From Staphylotrichum longicolle (lineage: Eukaryota > Ascomycota > Sordariomycetes > Sordariales > Chaetomiaceae), in contig JAHCVI010000005.1 in assembly GCA_019096155.1 (NCBI GenBank), forward strand, positions 3,048,468 to 3,112,467: a stretch of 64,000 nucleotides of DNA, given 5' to 3'. Below, piece after piece: positions 11,957-23,800 of this stretch. Each line of letters begins with the position of its first letter. The stretch's first letter is position 1. The notes below the pieces were generated by a model. That model saw nothing but the letters and a program-made list of their open reading frames with translations, was not told the origin of the DNA and ran no database searches. Position numbers and translations under genes: made by a program.

Positions 11957-14898
11957 TCACCCGCTCTCCTTTCCGCCCCCTCCACGCAACCTCAGTACAC
12001 ACACACACGCACATACAGAAAAAAAAAAAAAAAAAAAAAAAGATAACCCTTTACCCATATACTCCTTCAACTCCTCCGACTCCTCCAGCTGCTGCTTAAA
12101 CGAGAAGGGCGCAAACGGCCACCCGCCAAACTCGGCAAACTTGGAGAAGGACTCGACCCACGCCAGACGCAGCGAGTGCAACTAGACAGACACATTTCAG
12201 TCAGCAAAAGCACTAATTACGATACCAGCATCCCCTCACTGGATCATTCCCGAACAACCCCAACACACCACACGCTAGAGGGAGAAGGGAAAAAAAAAAC
12301 ACGACTCACCATAGCCGAAACACCCTCCATGATGATCAAAATGATGCAGCTCAGACAAAAGAAGGCGGCAAAGACGACGACCAAAAAGATGGCGCCGCCG
12401 ATGCCCGACTTGCCCAGGGCCGGGCCCATGGTCATGGACCACAGCACGGCCGAGAGCTGCTGGTGGGCGAGCGACAGGGCCCAGAGGCGGAGGTACGAGG
12501 CCGTGTGCGAGACGCAGTTGAGGCAGAACTCTTATACATGGAAAAAAACGTTAGAACGGTGGAGGACAAAAAGGGGGGGAGAGGGGGAAGGAACGTACCG
12601 ATCGTGTGAATAACCTGATGAATCATGACCTCGCCAAACTCAAACTCCTCGTGGCCCTCTCCGTGCTCATCATCGTCCAGGTCCTGCGCGATCATAGCGA
12701 CGCCCTCCCCGGCGCTGTCGGTACTATGCCGCCCATTCCCTTGCTGCAACCCCGCATCGTCATCCTCATCCAGTGCGCTGACCCTCGAACGCTCGCCGAT
12801 CCCGCGATAGCCCTTTGCGCGGGCGCGGTTGTGCTCCCAGCGCAGGTAGAACGGCTTGAGGAACAAGAGAATGGGCACCTGGACGAGGGCGAGGAGCAGC
12901 AGGGCGACCTGGACGTACTTTTGCCCGCGGTAGAGCGGGGCGTCGATGAAGCCCGGCTGGAGGAACATGTAGATGAGCATGTTGAGCAGGCCCGGCGGCT
13001 GCTGGCCCGTGCCGATCCAGTCGACGGTCCACTTGTAGATGATGCAGATGACGAGGTAGCCGAAGATGGACTGGAAGAAGATCATGCCCGGCACAAAGTT
13101 GCCCCAGATGTCGACGGGCCGCTTGAAGTGGCGCGCGTTGATGTACGAGAAGCAGAGCGAGTACGTCATGTGCGCCCAGCCGAGGATGATGCTCATCTTC
13201 ATCTTGTAGCTGTTGGTGAAGAGCAGGTCGTTCTCGGTGCCGTGCCACCGCCAGTCCAGGCCGAACGGGTAGCGGTAGTTGGGGTCCCGGATCCGCGCTG
13301 TGAGCGTTTGGCCTGGTTGATAGTTCGGCGGCACGTCCCACTCCCACGAGCTCTTGAACAGCGTCATCGACTTGGAGAAGATGTCGTTGTAGATGAGGCC
13401 GGTGTAGATGGAGAAGACGGCCATGACGAGGGCGATGTACCGGCCGTAGTAGACCATGGCAAAGAGCTCGAACGTCACCTTCTTCAGCGGCTTCTCCCAG
13501 TAGATCATGGCCAGCGCGGCGCACAGCATGATGGTGGCGTGGCCGAGATCGCCAAACATGACGGCAAACAGGAACGGGAACGTGACGATGACGGGGATGG
13601 CCGGGTTGACCTCCTGGTACGTGGCGGTGCCGTAGGCGTTGACGATGGTCTGGAAAGCCTCGGTAAACTTGTTGGTCTTGAGGTACGTTGGCGGCTTCTT
13701 GTTGGTCCGGATCTCGTTGATGATGGACGGCACTGACAAGCCGGCCCGGTTGGTCACGTCCTGCAGGGTGGACCGGATGAGCGGGAGATCGTTGGTCGGG
13801 CACCAGCCCTCGGCGATCAGGGTCCGGCGGGCGCGGTCGTATGAAAAGAGGTTGAGCGTGTTGTAGACGGCCTTCTCCTTGCTCACGAGGATCATCCAGG
13901 CCGACAGCGAGCGCGAGATCTGGGTGAGCTCGGCCTCGAGGGTCTGCTGGGTGTTGCGGAGGACGCTCTGGACGTCGTTGAGCCGGGCGTTGACCTCGTG
14001 CACCTGGTCTCTCCGCAGATCGCTGTTCTCGTCGACGTTGTACACCTCGGCGCCCATGGACTCGGAGATCTTCCGGATCTTGGCCAGGATCTCCTTGCCG
14101 TGCGCAAAGATGACAAAGACGTTCTTCTGGACGGGCTCGTTGTTGGTGGGGTCGATCAGCGGCTCGGGGATCTCGGCCTGGTTCATGTAGAGGTTGCCGC
14201 GGAGGGTGCGCCACAAGATGCGCTCAAACGCAGCGACGCGGTCCCGGGCAATCACACCGGCCACAAACCCAATATTCATGCCGGAGAAGGACCGTTCGAC
14301 CTCGGGTGCCGAGATGTGGTGTTCCACGTCCTGCAGAAGCGGAGCATCGTCGTTGTCGGTCGACGCCCGGATCTCGTCGACATTGCCGTGGGCGCGGTCG
14401 AAGAAACCGCCGGCCTCCCGCAGGACCCAGCGCCACTCCGTCAGCTCAACCTCGCGCTTCTTCAGGGTCTCGTAGCTCTCATTCAGGGACGACACCCGCT
14501 GCTCCAGGCTCTGGCTGCGCTCGGCGAGCTCGTCAATCTCGGTTGTCGTCGGGGGAGCGAGAGTGTCGACGTCCAGATCGAGCTTGCGGAGGGGGATGCC
14601 GGCCTTTTCCATCTGGGCGTGGAAGTAGCCTGACGTAGGTTAGCAGGGGTGTGAGGTTGGAGGTGGAGGTTGGAGGTGGCGACGACATACGAAGCTGGCG
14701 CTCGACATTGTCGAGACGGCGGATGTCCTGGGTAAAAGCCCTCTGGAAGGCACTCAGGTCGGCATTGAGATCGCGGAACTGGATGAGGCCGAGCTCGCCG
14801 AGGGCGTTGACGACTTCGCGGCCGATTTCGTTGGAAATGTACAGCTGGGCCATGCTCATGTCCGCCGAGCGGAATGGCGTGTCCCGTGCCGGAGCCAT
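11957..14898 (-). CDS. vph1: V-type proton ATPase subunit a (vacuolar isoform)
   Basis: Membrane V0 subunit a of the vacuolar H+-ATPase, which carries protons past the c-ring. Four exons: 14898-14691, 14629-12599, 12530-12310 and 12181 downward, with introns of 61, 68 and 128 nt having GT/AG ends and TAAC-type branch sites. The cytosolic N-terminal half starts MAPARDTPFRSADMSMAQLY; the C-terminal half has 7-8 membrane spans. EFCLNCVSHTASYLRLWALS crosses the exon 2/3 junction and carries the Arg (about residue 761) equivalent to the essential yeast Vph1 Arg735. The conserved end EESEELKEYMG is at 12053, about residue 863. No stop follows: the frame reads on through a T23 tract to 11957. One extra G would give MG-stop exactly there; alternatively GGTAAAG is a donor for a small last exon. 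The true end is therefore uncertain. Confidence 0.93.
12019..12041 (+). repeat. A23 homopolymer (T23 on the VPH1 strand)
   Basis: Twenty-three consecutive A on the + strand, preceded by an ACAC run. On the VPH1 sense strand it is a T23 tract directly after the conserved protein end, so it is either 3'-UTR or the pyrimidine tract of a last intron. Confidence 0.95.
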
Positions 14899-15456
14899 CG
14901 CGACGGTCTGGCAGGGGATGCGATGGCCAGGGCGATGGTAGTGATGATTTGGCGGGGGCCCGTGGTGTGGTGACGGTTTGGTGGTTGATGGTTGACAGTT
15001 GATGCACGGAGGCTCCGACCAACCAACAGCTGCTCGCGGCGCTGCAGCAGGTCAGAGCTCACTCGGTGTGCTGGCCCGCACTGCCACTGCCTTGCTTGAG
15101 CCGCGCGTCGGCAAAGCTTCGGGCCTCAGCCTTGGACCCACTGGTGACTTGGCAAAAGGTAGACCGGACCAAGCTGCAAAGTGTGCTTACAGTGTACGCA
15201 CTGTCTAGACTGAGCGACGGCAACAACAACCACCCCTGAACCCCTGAGTCCACCCAACCCCTCGACACACACAAAAAGGTGCGACTGCCACTTCCGTCTA
15301 ATACAGAGCAATTGATTTCAGTGTCTCTAAATACAAAAGAACAACTGAACTGTATCCGCTATCCATCAAATCTATCCAGCCGCTGGTTGTCCCTTCAGGG
15401 CGTTGATGGCCTTCTTCCCTGCCACACCTTCTGCTCCATTTCATCTCCGAGTCTAC
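14899..15456. other. VPH1 upstream region and F-box gene 1 3' flank
   Basis: A 558-nt gap between two minus-strand genes. It should contain the VPH1 promoter and the 3'-UTR of the next gene. I see no ORF, RNA gene or strong motif in it. Confidence 0.6.
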
Positions 15457-17053
15457 TCACAACCCAAAATGCTCCCGCACAATCTGCGCCTCTGATCCCG
15501 CGTCCAAGACCGGTATCTTGAGCCCCAGCTGCCGTATTGCATGCCCATGCGACCATAAGAGTGCCTGCACCAGAGCCCGCGACACAGCCGTGAACTCCCG
15601 TGCGCCCATGTCGCGCGCCGCTGCTTCCCAGGCCTCGACCACCTCGTCTTGCAACTCGACTTGCGGGGCGCACTTCCATGTGACAGCGGCAGTGCCATTG
15701 TCCAGCTCGTACCGAAACAGGCTCGCGCGCGCCTCCCCGCCGTCCCAGATCTCCAGGATCTTGAGTTTCGGCATCCTCCTGACCACGGCGCTTGCATCGA
15801 GCAGCATCTTGTTCATTCTTTTGTATATTCTTTTATGACCAGGGGTGTAGTGTTGCCATGTGCCACGATACAGGCCGAACCCGAGCACCCCAAACGTCAG
15901 AGACAGCGACTCGAGCTCGGTCCACGCCCACTCAGGGTGGGACACGCATTCTTCGAAGAAGTCTTTGGCATCGACCACGAATGAAACGGCGACTCGCTCG
16001 AGCTTGAGACTCCTCTTGGCCAGCGCTTTGCCGACTTCCGGGTCGGCCACCCTGACCGTGTCCACGTCGCCCACATGCTCCGACCTTTCTGCCAAAACAT
16101 CCATTAGTTCCTCGCCGAAATCCTCAAACAGCGTTAGTCTCTTCAGAGACTGCGGCAAGACACGATCGAGGATAAACTTGTGACCTGCAAACGCTGTCAG
16201 TGGCGGGCCGCCGTATACTGCGCTAAAGGGTCCAGTACTGACCCCGGTCGGCCCTTGCCTGCTCAAAAACCGAGAACTCCCTCCAAAACTCGACCGCCAC
16301 CTCCTCGAGGTTGGGGAGCGCCTTCAGGATGAGACAGGCTGCGGGCGGTGTGAGCCGGCGACGTGTCTGTCGTCGGACAACGAGGCGCGTGATGAAGCGG
16401 AGAACAGGCAGCCGCCCGTTCAGCTGTACGTCCAACGCACTGTGCCCGAAGAGCCTGAGGAAGGGTACAATCGCGTTTTCCCGGTCGTACTGAGCTCCCC
16501 CAAAGGGGTAGTCTGGCGCATCAAACGGGTCCGACAGCCACGGACGAGTCGGATCAGGCTCGGCATCAAAGTCGTAGAGGTTCCTGAAGTGGTGCTGGCG
16601 GTCGCTCGGTGAGTGGATGCTGATCTCGAGCGTCATGCCGCCGGAGCTCTCGTCTGGCTCGCTGACGAGCCAACTGCCGTGCCAGGCCATCTGGCAGAAG
16701 AATTCCACGAGGGTGCCTGTGGCAATGCCGATGTTCGTCCCGTGCCACACCGCGTCCTCCGTCTCCCAGCACTGTTCGTAGGGGTACATGGCAAGGTCGA
16801 TCCGGAGCCAGATGTGCTTGATAAACTTCTTTTGGTTGAAGCTGAGTTGCCGGAGCTGCATGAACTCGAGGTCCTTGCTGACCGTCAGCTTGCGGAACAG
16901 CCGGCTTGCGAAGAACTCGTGCCATTCCCGGGCGACGAGACAGTATGTCGACAGGCGCCTCTTGACGCCGCCATGGTTGATGTTGGCGCCCCACTCCGTC
17001 TTGGGGTCATCGGCAACATACTCCCAGATTGACAGCCTCAGCTCGGCTGGCAA
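15457..17053 (-). CDS. F-box-type protein 1 (expanded filamentous-fungal family), start interrupted
   Basis: Two exons, 17053-16243 and 16184-15457, joined by a 58-nt GTCAGT...GCAG intron (phase 1), giving about 512 aa. The N-terminus LPAELRLSIWEYVAD followed by LSTYCLVAREWHEFFASRLF is an F-box-like fold. The rest (HIWLRIDLAMYPYEQC, LEISIHSPSDRQHHF, VVRRQTRRRLTPPAACLILK) matches a family much expanded in filamentous ascomycetes, presumed SCF ubiquitin-ligase adaptors; no substrate is known. The first usable codon in frame at 17053 is TTG. Three codons further up is an in-frame TAG (17062-17060), and three codons before that an ATG (17071-17069) in a strong start context. So the gene reads M-A-S-stop-A-D-L-P-A-E-L. 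Either an upstream exon splices in at that TAG, or the gene carries a nonsense change or sequence error. Confidence 0.7.
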
Positions 17054-18828
17054 GTCCGCCTAGCTTGCCATGGCCGAGGCCGGTAGCGATGCGGCTCTCA
17101 GAGGGGAAGGAGGGGCTACCTTATGTATGGGGTAGGTATATTTTGGGACTGGGATGGAGGGATAATGACAGATAGTAGCAAGGTGCCTCAGATACGACAA
17201 AGGATGTAGGGCACGATACAAACGAGAAGGAAAATGGACATTAAACTGTGAAGGATACCAGTTGTTTAGCGTCACAGCTCCTTCCCCGGTCAACATTGCC
17301 CAACAACGACCGCCCCTTCCTGCCTTTTCAACACTCTATTCTGTTCTGAAAGCAGGTTAGGTGCCTCTCATTTGCCTAGATTTCAACTGAACATAATGTT
17401 TTCACTGGAAAGACTCTGTCTTTTGCCTTTGGATTGATTGTAGGGTGTGTAACATCATACTTGCTTTCCATCGAGCCCCATTCCACATTTCCACGCATGA
17501 GAGAGGCAACCCACCCACTGTAAGCTGCATGCCGTTCTGTTCCGCCCTGTCCAGAAGCCCCAAGCAAACAACCTCCCTCCCATTTCCAACCAAACCTAAC
17601 CAAGCAACTCAACAGCGAGTAAAACCATCTAACCTTAATAACCCCCCATAAAGACAATCCAGTGACAGCAACCCCATGTCTGCATCATGCCACCACCTTC
17701 CCCGACCAGAAGTTTACTTGCAGTTGAAATGCCATCCCGCGCGGGCGGGCATGCAAGCCGCAATTGCATTGGGAAACTGGACCTGCGCGCCGAGACCCCC
17801 TAAATGCAGCCCTGCATCACCGGCGTGGGGGGCAATTCCGTAATCTGACATTTACCGCACAACGGCAGGCAACGCTCGGCACTCACTCACATAAGATACA
17901 GTACACACGCCTTATCATATCTGCTCACAAGCGGCGTGCGCCCCAACCCCAGATCCCGAGATGCGGGATATAAAGTGAACTTGACTTGCACTGGCCCGTT
18001 CGCTCCCAGCATCCCACTTACACACTCTCTCATGCTCTACTTTCTCTCAAGTTAAGCTCACAGCACAACAAGAGATACTGAGATGAGATTCAAAACCCAT
18101 GGCTGGTTTTGGGCTATGGCAGCAGACTATCTTTAATGATTATCAACTATTAACCGACTCTTTCTCCCTCTCTCATACAACACAGCATAACAGCAGCAAC
18201 AAAAACACAACAACCCTCTTTTCTCTCATACCACCCACCCGTCTTGAGCGGGTTCACTCCCGGCTCAAACCTCTCAATCAGGACAACAAAACCACAATAA
18301 TCAGACACTCTTGACAAGGAAAAAAGAAAAGACCACTCAAACTTTCACCCTTCATGTCCCCTCTGCACGTCCAGTCCAGTCCAGACAAGTCCAATCCCGC
18401 CGTCCCTTCCCTTGCGCCCAACTGTTTTTTCAAGCGTTTTGTGCACCATGATATTTTCCCCTTTGACCCGGTATTCCACAAACTCCATGCAAATGCCCGA
18501 AACAAAAAAAGACAAAAACAGTAACAGTAGCAGGGAAAAAGGCGCGCCAGATATGAGAAGAGACGAAAACCGCGCAGCGGCAGGGACCGAACCACTCAAA
18601 GCTCCCTCACAAACGCCGTCCCGTAGGTTTCCGTCCGTCTGTCCCGACTCGCTCAGAAACGCCAAAACGGATCGAAAACAAAACGCCAGAAAAAGAAACT
18701 CAAAGACGCCTGCCCGCTTCGCTTGCCATGGTATCGAAAAAGAATCCCGAACAATGACGCACAACGCAGAGGGAAAACGCCCCAGGAAAAATGCAGAACC
18801 ACGAACAGAAAGAAAAAAGGAACAAGAC
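17054..18828. other. region between the two F-box genes, with an orphan promoter-like segment
   Basis: No conserved coding sequence. Around 17960-18085 there is a promoter-like arrangement on the + strand: TATAAA at 17969, a C/T-rich start zone, then an ATG at 18082 that opens only a 17-codon frame. The part next to 18829 is likely the 3'-UTR of the minus-strand F-box/LRR gene. Confidence 0.5.
17969..17974 (+). promoter_or_regulatory. TATAAA box of an orphan promoter
   Basis: A full TATAAA lies about 30 nt before a pyrimidine-rich stretch (CACTCTCTCATGCTCTAC), the usual layout of a strong fungal promoter. No sizeable ORF follows on the + strand. It may drive a non-coding RNA antisense to the F-box/LRR gene. 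Confidence 0.4.
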
Positions 18829-20840
18829 TCAGAGCTTGCGCCCAAACATAAACGAGCCATACATCCCGCCCACCTCGGCATGGGCAACGGGTATCTTCCG
18901 CATCCCCCACGACTCGGCGCCCATCTTCCAGCTCCGGCGCCCGTCGTCGCGCACGCCAGTGGTCTTCTTCGCCGGCTCCCGGACCATCCACCCGCGGCTG
19001 CCGCACTCGGACAGGCGCCAGCCGATGCGCTGCAGGGCCGTCGCCGACTTGCTGACGCGGCGCGACACGTCCTCGGCCAGCTCCACCACCTCGAGCGGGT
19101 CCGAGTAGGGCTTCAGGATGGCGCACGCGCTGCCAAACAGGTAGACCAGGTCGAGCTCGGTGCCCCAAAAGTCCGACAGGTCAATGTACCGCAGGCTGTG
19201 CGGCACCCAGTCGACCTGCATGGCCAGGTCGCTGTCCTCGTCGGGCACGAAGAGCCTGTTGACGTCCTGCAGGGTCAGCGAGCGGCCGACCGCCAGTTCC
19301 TCCAGGTGCTTGGTCAGCGGCCGGAGCAGGTCGATGTGGGACGCCGCCATCTTGCTGCCCTTGAGGCTGAGCGACTTGAGCGTCTTCGGGAGGATGGGAA
19401 GGAGCTCGGTGATGTTCTCAGCGTCGAAGGACTGGTGGCTTCGGGCATCCGTGGCGAGGCTCAAAAACTGCAGCTCTTTCACGGCCGGATGGTTCGCCAG
19501 GAAATCAATCACGCCCCGCGCCCGACAGCAGCGTGCACTTGGCCAGTTCAGGTGCGTGATCCGGGCGGTTGGCGGGATCGAGGCCAGCGCGGCGTCCGTG
19601 ATGCGCGTGCCGGCGACATCGAGGTGCGTGAGCCGCGTCAGGCGGGGAGGATCGCCTCGAAGACCGACGACGGGAGCGTAAGGCACTTGTGCAGCGAGAG
19701 CCGGCGCACCGACAGCTCCCTGGGCCAGTTGGGCGAGATGATGGCCAGGAACGACTCCTTGAACGAGTTGGAAGTGCAGCCGCAAAAGTCGATGGCCTTC
19801 AGCTGGGGAAGCCCCAGAAACAGCTTCTGCAGCACCGCCGCGTCGAGGTCATCGTCGATGTACTCCTGGCCAAGAAACTCCTGCAGGTACGGGGTGAGTT
19901 CGAGACACTGGAGGAGTGTCTCGGACGTCAGGTTGCGTGCCTTGGAGCGCTCGGCGGCCGTCGAGAAGAGTTGCGAGGGGTTGAAGTGGCAGAAGTCGAG
20001 TCGCCGCACAATGGTGCCCAGGTTAGGGTGCGCCGAAATGTGGGCGAGGAACTTTTGAAAAATTCGAGAGTGGGGAATCGTGATTTTGCTGTACAGGGTG
20101 CTGAGGGTCGCGACATGCAGCGTCCTAGACGTCAGCAGCAACGACATCAAGTCGACATTGCGTCTCGTGAGGCCATTGGGCGGCACGTCCAGAGCAAGGA
20201 GGCTGATGATATCGGCTGGTCTCAGGGTCAGCGGCCGTCACACCGTCGTCGGGACATGAGATGCAAAAGAAAAACACTTACTGAGAATCTCGGTCGGCAA
20301 TCTCTCGATGGGGGCGTGGCCGGGTCTGTTCTGGCCGCGTTTAGCCGGACGGGGTGGCGGCGTGCTGAAGACGTGGTGCAGGACCTGGAGGTCGCCAAAG
20401 CTCTTGCTGGCGAGCTTGCCCTTGACCTGGATGCCCTTCCAGCCCTGGAAGCTGTCGGCGGGGGTCCAGTAGCCGAGGAGTCTGCTGTTGGGGTGCGTGA
20501 CGGGAGGTTGGAACTGGGTCTGGATCATGTTGAGGGCCCGGGCCGGAGGGTTGGGTGTGGCGGGCGTGGCGGGCGGGCTGGACGGGGTGACGGGGGTGGA
20601 CGGGGAGTCGTCGATGGCCTCGTCAGCGTCGGCGCCAAAATAGGACGACACTTTGGAGTGGGAGAAGGTTTGGGGCAGCGTGCTCTCGTGTTCGCGGATG
20701 GACGAGAAGGAAGAGCGAGAGACCCGGTCCGGGGTCGAAGGCCGGGAATGCTCGTCGGCGGCCATGGCTTTGTACTTGAGGTCCGGGGACCGAAGGGGTT
20801 GCAGATGGTCTGCTCCTAGTCTTGGCTTGGAGCCCGCCAT
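18829..20840 (-). CDS. F-box/leucine-rich-repeat-like protein, one-base frameshift
   Basis: Exon 1 runs from 20840 (or an earlier in-frame ATG at 20999) to 20282, exon 2 from 20215, with a 66-nt GTAAGT...CCAG intron and CTGAC branch site. The ~150-residue N-terminus is disordered and Pro/Ser/Thr-rich. IERLPTEILTDIISLLALDV begins an F-box; after it come irregular leucine-rich repeats (LKAIDFCGCTSNSF, VRRLSLHKCLTLP, LTHLDVAGTRITD, LKSLSLKGSKM, LRYIDLSDFWGTELD). The family recruits substrates to SCF ubiquitin ligases; its target is unknown. The frame breaks at 19644-19647: ...SSVFEAILPA-stop. Adding one C to the C4 run gives SSVFEAILPRLTRLTHLD, rejoining the downstream frame and completing an LRR. 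Downstream sequence to 18829 is intact, so this is either a sequence error or a very young lesion. Confidence 0.75.
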
Positions 20841-23800
20841 CGGGGAGGGGACCAGGGGGTGCTGGCGAGCGGACGGGGGCTTGGCGCTGGCTCCGGGCAA
20901 AATTGCAGGGCGGTCAGGTGCGCGATGCAGCGATGCAGCAATGGGATGGCTCAGATGGCGACAAGCTGCGCCGGAAGGGAAGGAGCACACGGACAACACT
21001 GGGTCCGTGATTCGATGCGGAGCCCAGGGCCCGGGGGGTTTTGGGCTGGGTTGGTCTGGTTTGGACTGCTGGAGCCACTCGGCAGGTGCGCTGGCTGACG
21101 GGACCCAGGCAATGGTCTGGTCTCACAAGGAGGCGGAAGGCAGGCGGAAGGCGGCCAGAGCCTTTCTATTAGTCAACGCACCAGCGTGTTAGGTAACAGG
21201 AAGGTTCGCGACGCAGCGTGTGCGGGGAAGGTGCGCGCTGCTGCTAATTCGGATCCGCAAACCGTGAACCTCTGTCTCGGATGCACCAGTTCGGGATTGC
21301 TGGAGCGGATTCGAAAAAGAAAGCCAACGGATCCAGGCAAAATGCGAGCTTCTGCAGGGATCGCGGAGTGCAAGCCGTTGAAGCTGTCAAATTCTAAGCG
21401 TCGCGGTTGGCTGCGGGCTGGTCCGTCGTGGGCGGGACAGTAAGAAAATACAGAGAATGGCGGCTGGGGTTTGATGTCGAGTCGATGGCGAGCAGGAGCG
21501 CCGCGGAGAACAATGGAATGTCGAAATCCGCGATGGCGTTGTCGTTGTTGCACGAAACCACAATGTTCAGGCGGCAGATGCAGGACACTTTGGGGCGGTA
21601 GGGCAGCATGGCTCAAACGGGGTCTGGAAATAAATACGTCAGACGCAACTCCGACGCAGGCCGAGAAACAAGCTCTCGGATGGCGCAAATCGCACCCAAG
21701 TTGCGATGACACAGCCTGTGCTGGCAAAATTCGAGCTCAGCCTTCGTCACATGAACATCTGAGACCGGCGGCTCGACAGTTGCAAACCCTTCTGCAATGC
21801 ACATCTGGCCGCCTCCCGCGGGCGGCACCGCTAAACCCTCGACGCCCAGGCGGGCATATCCCAGTGCGACAGAGCCAGCTTCATCAGAGTGGAGACGGGC
21901 ATGGCAAGGTCAGCCTGGATGGAAAATTTTGCCCCAAGACCGGGAAGCTGTCTGTTGAATTTGTTGTCAATTCGGTGCAGCCCATAAAAGGCCCCGGATC
22001 TACCCCGACCGGCCCATGAACGCTCCCAGGTTGCGCAGCTCCAGCTGCTGGTGGAAGCACAAAGCTCCAGAACAAAGCAGCAACCACGGAACACGCGAAG
22101 CGGCGAGGAATTGACGAATTCGGCGCCAAGCACGATTGGTCTCAGCCGGACCAGACGCTCAAAAGAACGACCCCTTGCCACTCGCCAAAAGGTCGAACGC
22201 CGAGTTTTTATGACATGCCATAACATCATGCTGCATGGCATCCGGTGAGCCAGAGCGGAAGCTTCAGGGTACGTAATGGTTTGGATCTCTCCACCAACAA
22301 ACAACACATCTCGACACCCACCGAAAATCCCATATACCCCCGACCACATTTGTGCGACTCCAGCTTGCACGTTGTGCGAAATGATGCAGCAATGGAGTGA
22401 GCGAACCGCTGCGTCCGGACTAGTCACCGCCGTTCCGCAGCCGGTGCGGTGCGTTTGCCAGCCTGAGCCATACCAGGCCAAGCTGCTGGCATCAGAATCT
22501 CGGTTGGCCAATGCATCAGACGTTGCCAGGCCTCATGACCCTAGTCTGGCGTGACGTTGCTGCTGCGTCTTGAGTGGTGATAGGCCCAGTAACGTTTATC
22601 TTACCTAATCATTGAACCACAACCCCTTGAGTTGCTGCTCGTTTTCTTTGTCTGGTCGGTCGACCACGACCTCTGCGCAACACTGGGAACGAAGTCTTGG
22701 AGATGAGCTCTCTTACAAACCATTTCGGAGCGCCTGATCGCAAATTGCGTGCGAACACTCCGGCACAGCCGAGCGGAGCCCGGAAGGACATGGACAGAGC
22801 GCACAGAAACAACATCAAATGTTTCTGATGGGATGACGATGGGCTGTCTTACTGGCCTCCCAGCTCAGCTCCCGTTGAAGCTCAGCTCTCCAACTTTGTA
22901 GCTCTGTCATCTCGGTCTCGCCCAGACTGCATTCCCTGTGCCGTCGAGCCAAGACGAAGATCGAAGCAGCCTGGACCAGGTCCTTTCCCACCGGCGAGTT
23001 CACGTGGTGTCTGGATCACCTGGGCATTGGGCTCGGCCCAACCGCGTCGACGCCAATGCGGCCAGGGGTCAGCGAGTCCGGGGAGCCGCTTGCAGCCGCG
23101 CTGCGCTAGCGACCTTGCCCCTGCTGCATGTTCCTCGCTGACTCCCCAGCCCTGCACTCGGTTTTTCCTTTTTCGCTCGTGTTTGTCAGGTTGCCCCTGG
23201 CTCTGCTGCGCATGACAGATTCTTTCAACCAATCCCGACTCGGACTTTCATCGACTCGGGTCGGGGTCTAAAGCCCGCCGACCCCGATCTCCGACTCCGG
23301 CCTGGGCCGTCAACTTTATCTGATCGTGTGGCGTGGGAGGTCGAGGTCTTCAACGACCTGAGGGCAACGACAGGTCTGACGTACACATGAACCAGTGCAA
23401 TTCACACTTGTACATACTTGGCGTGTCTCTTCCACGGCTTGCCGACCGCAATTCACCTCCAACACGTTCCTCGGCAGTGGACGTGGAGCCTGCAACGTGG
23501 TATCTAAACGAGCTCACATGACCACCTTTTTCGCATGCCACTCGAGTGGACGATATTTCGGCAGCATGCAGCCCAGCAACAAACACGAATCTCATCTGTG
23601 TTGCCGCCAAGACAAACTATCTGGTCCAGATGGAGCCCCTGACGCAGATCTGCATTTCTGAAGCACAGACTTGCACTCACGACAGGAGCTGAGGCCGAGG
23701 GTTGGGAGCCAGTTGAGCTCTTTGGAAAAACAACGCCAAGCAGCTGCCGTAGTGTAGTCCTCACACCGCAATGCAATCGACGGTCCGACGACCCATTGAA

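Noticed and set aside
12606..13736. 376-codon plus-strand frame opposite VPH1
   Set aside because: It is the antisense shadow of a GC3-biased conserved gene, with Asp/Val/Gly/Leu-rich composition.
18412..20058. 548-codon plus-strand frame opposite the F-box/LRR gene
   Set aside because: Antisense shadow; the minus strand shows the F-box and leucine-rich repeats and clean intron signals.
21831..22511. 226-codon minus-strand frame in the 21-25 kb gap
   Set aside because: Near-random composition, no domain, no promoter or splice context.
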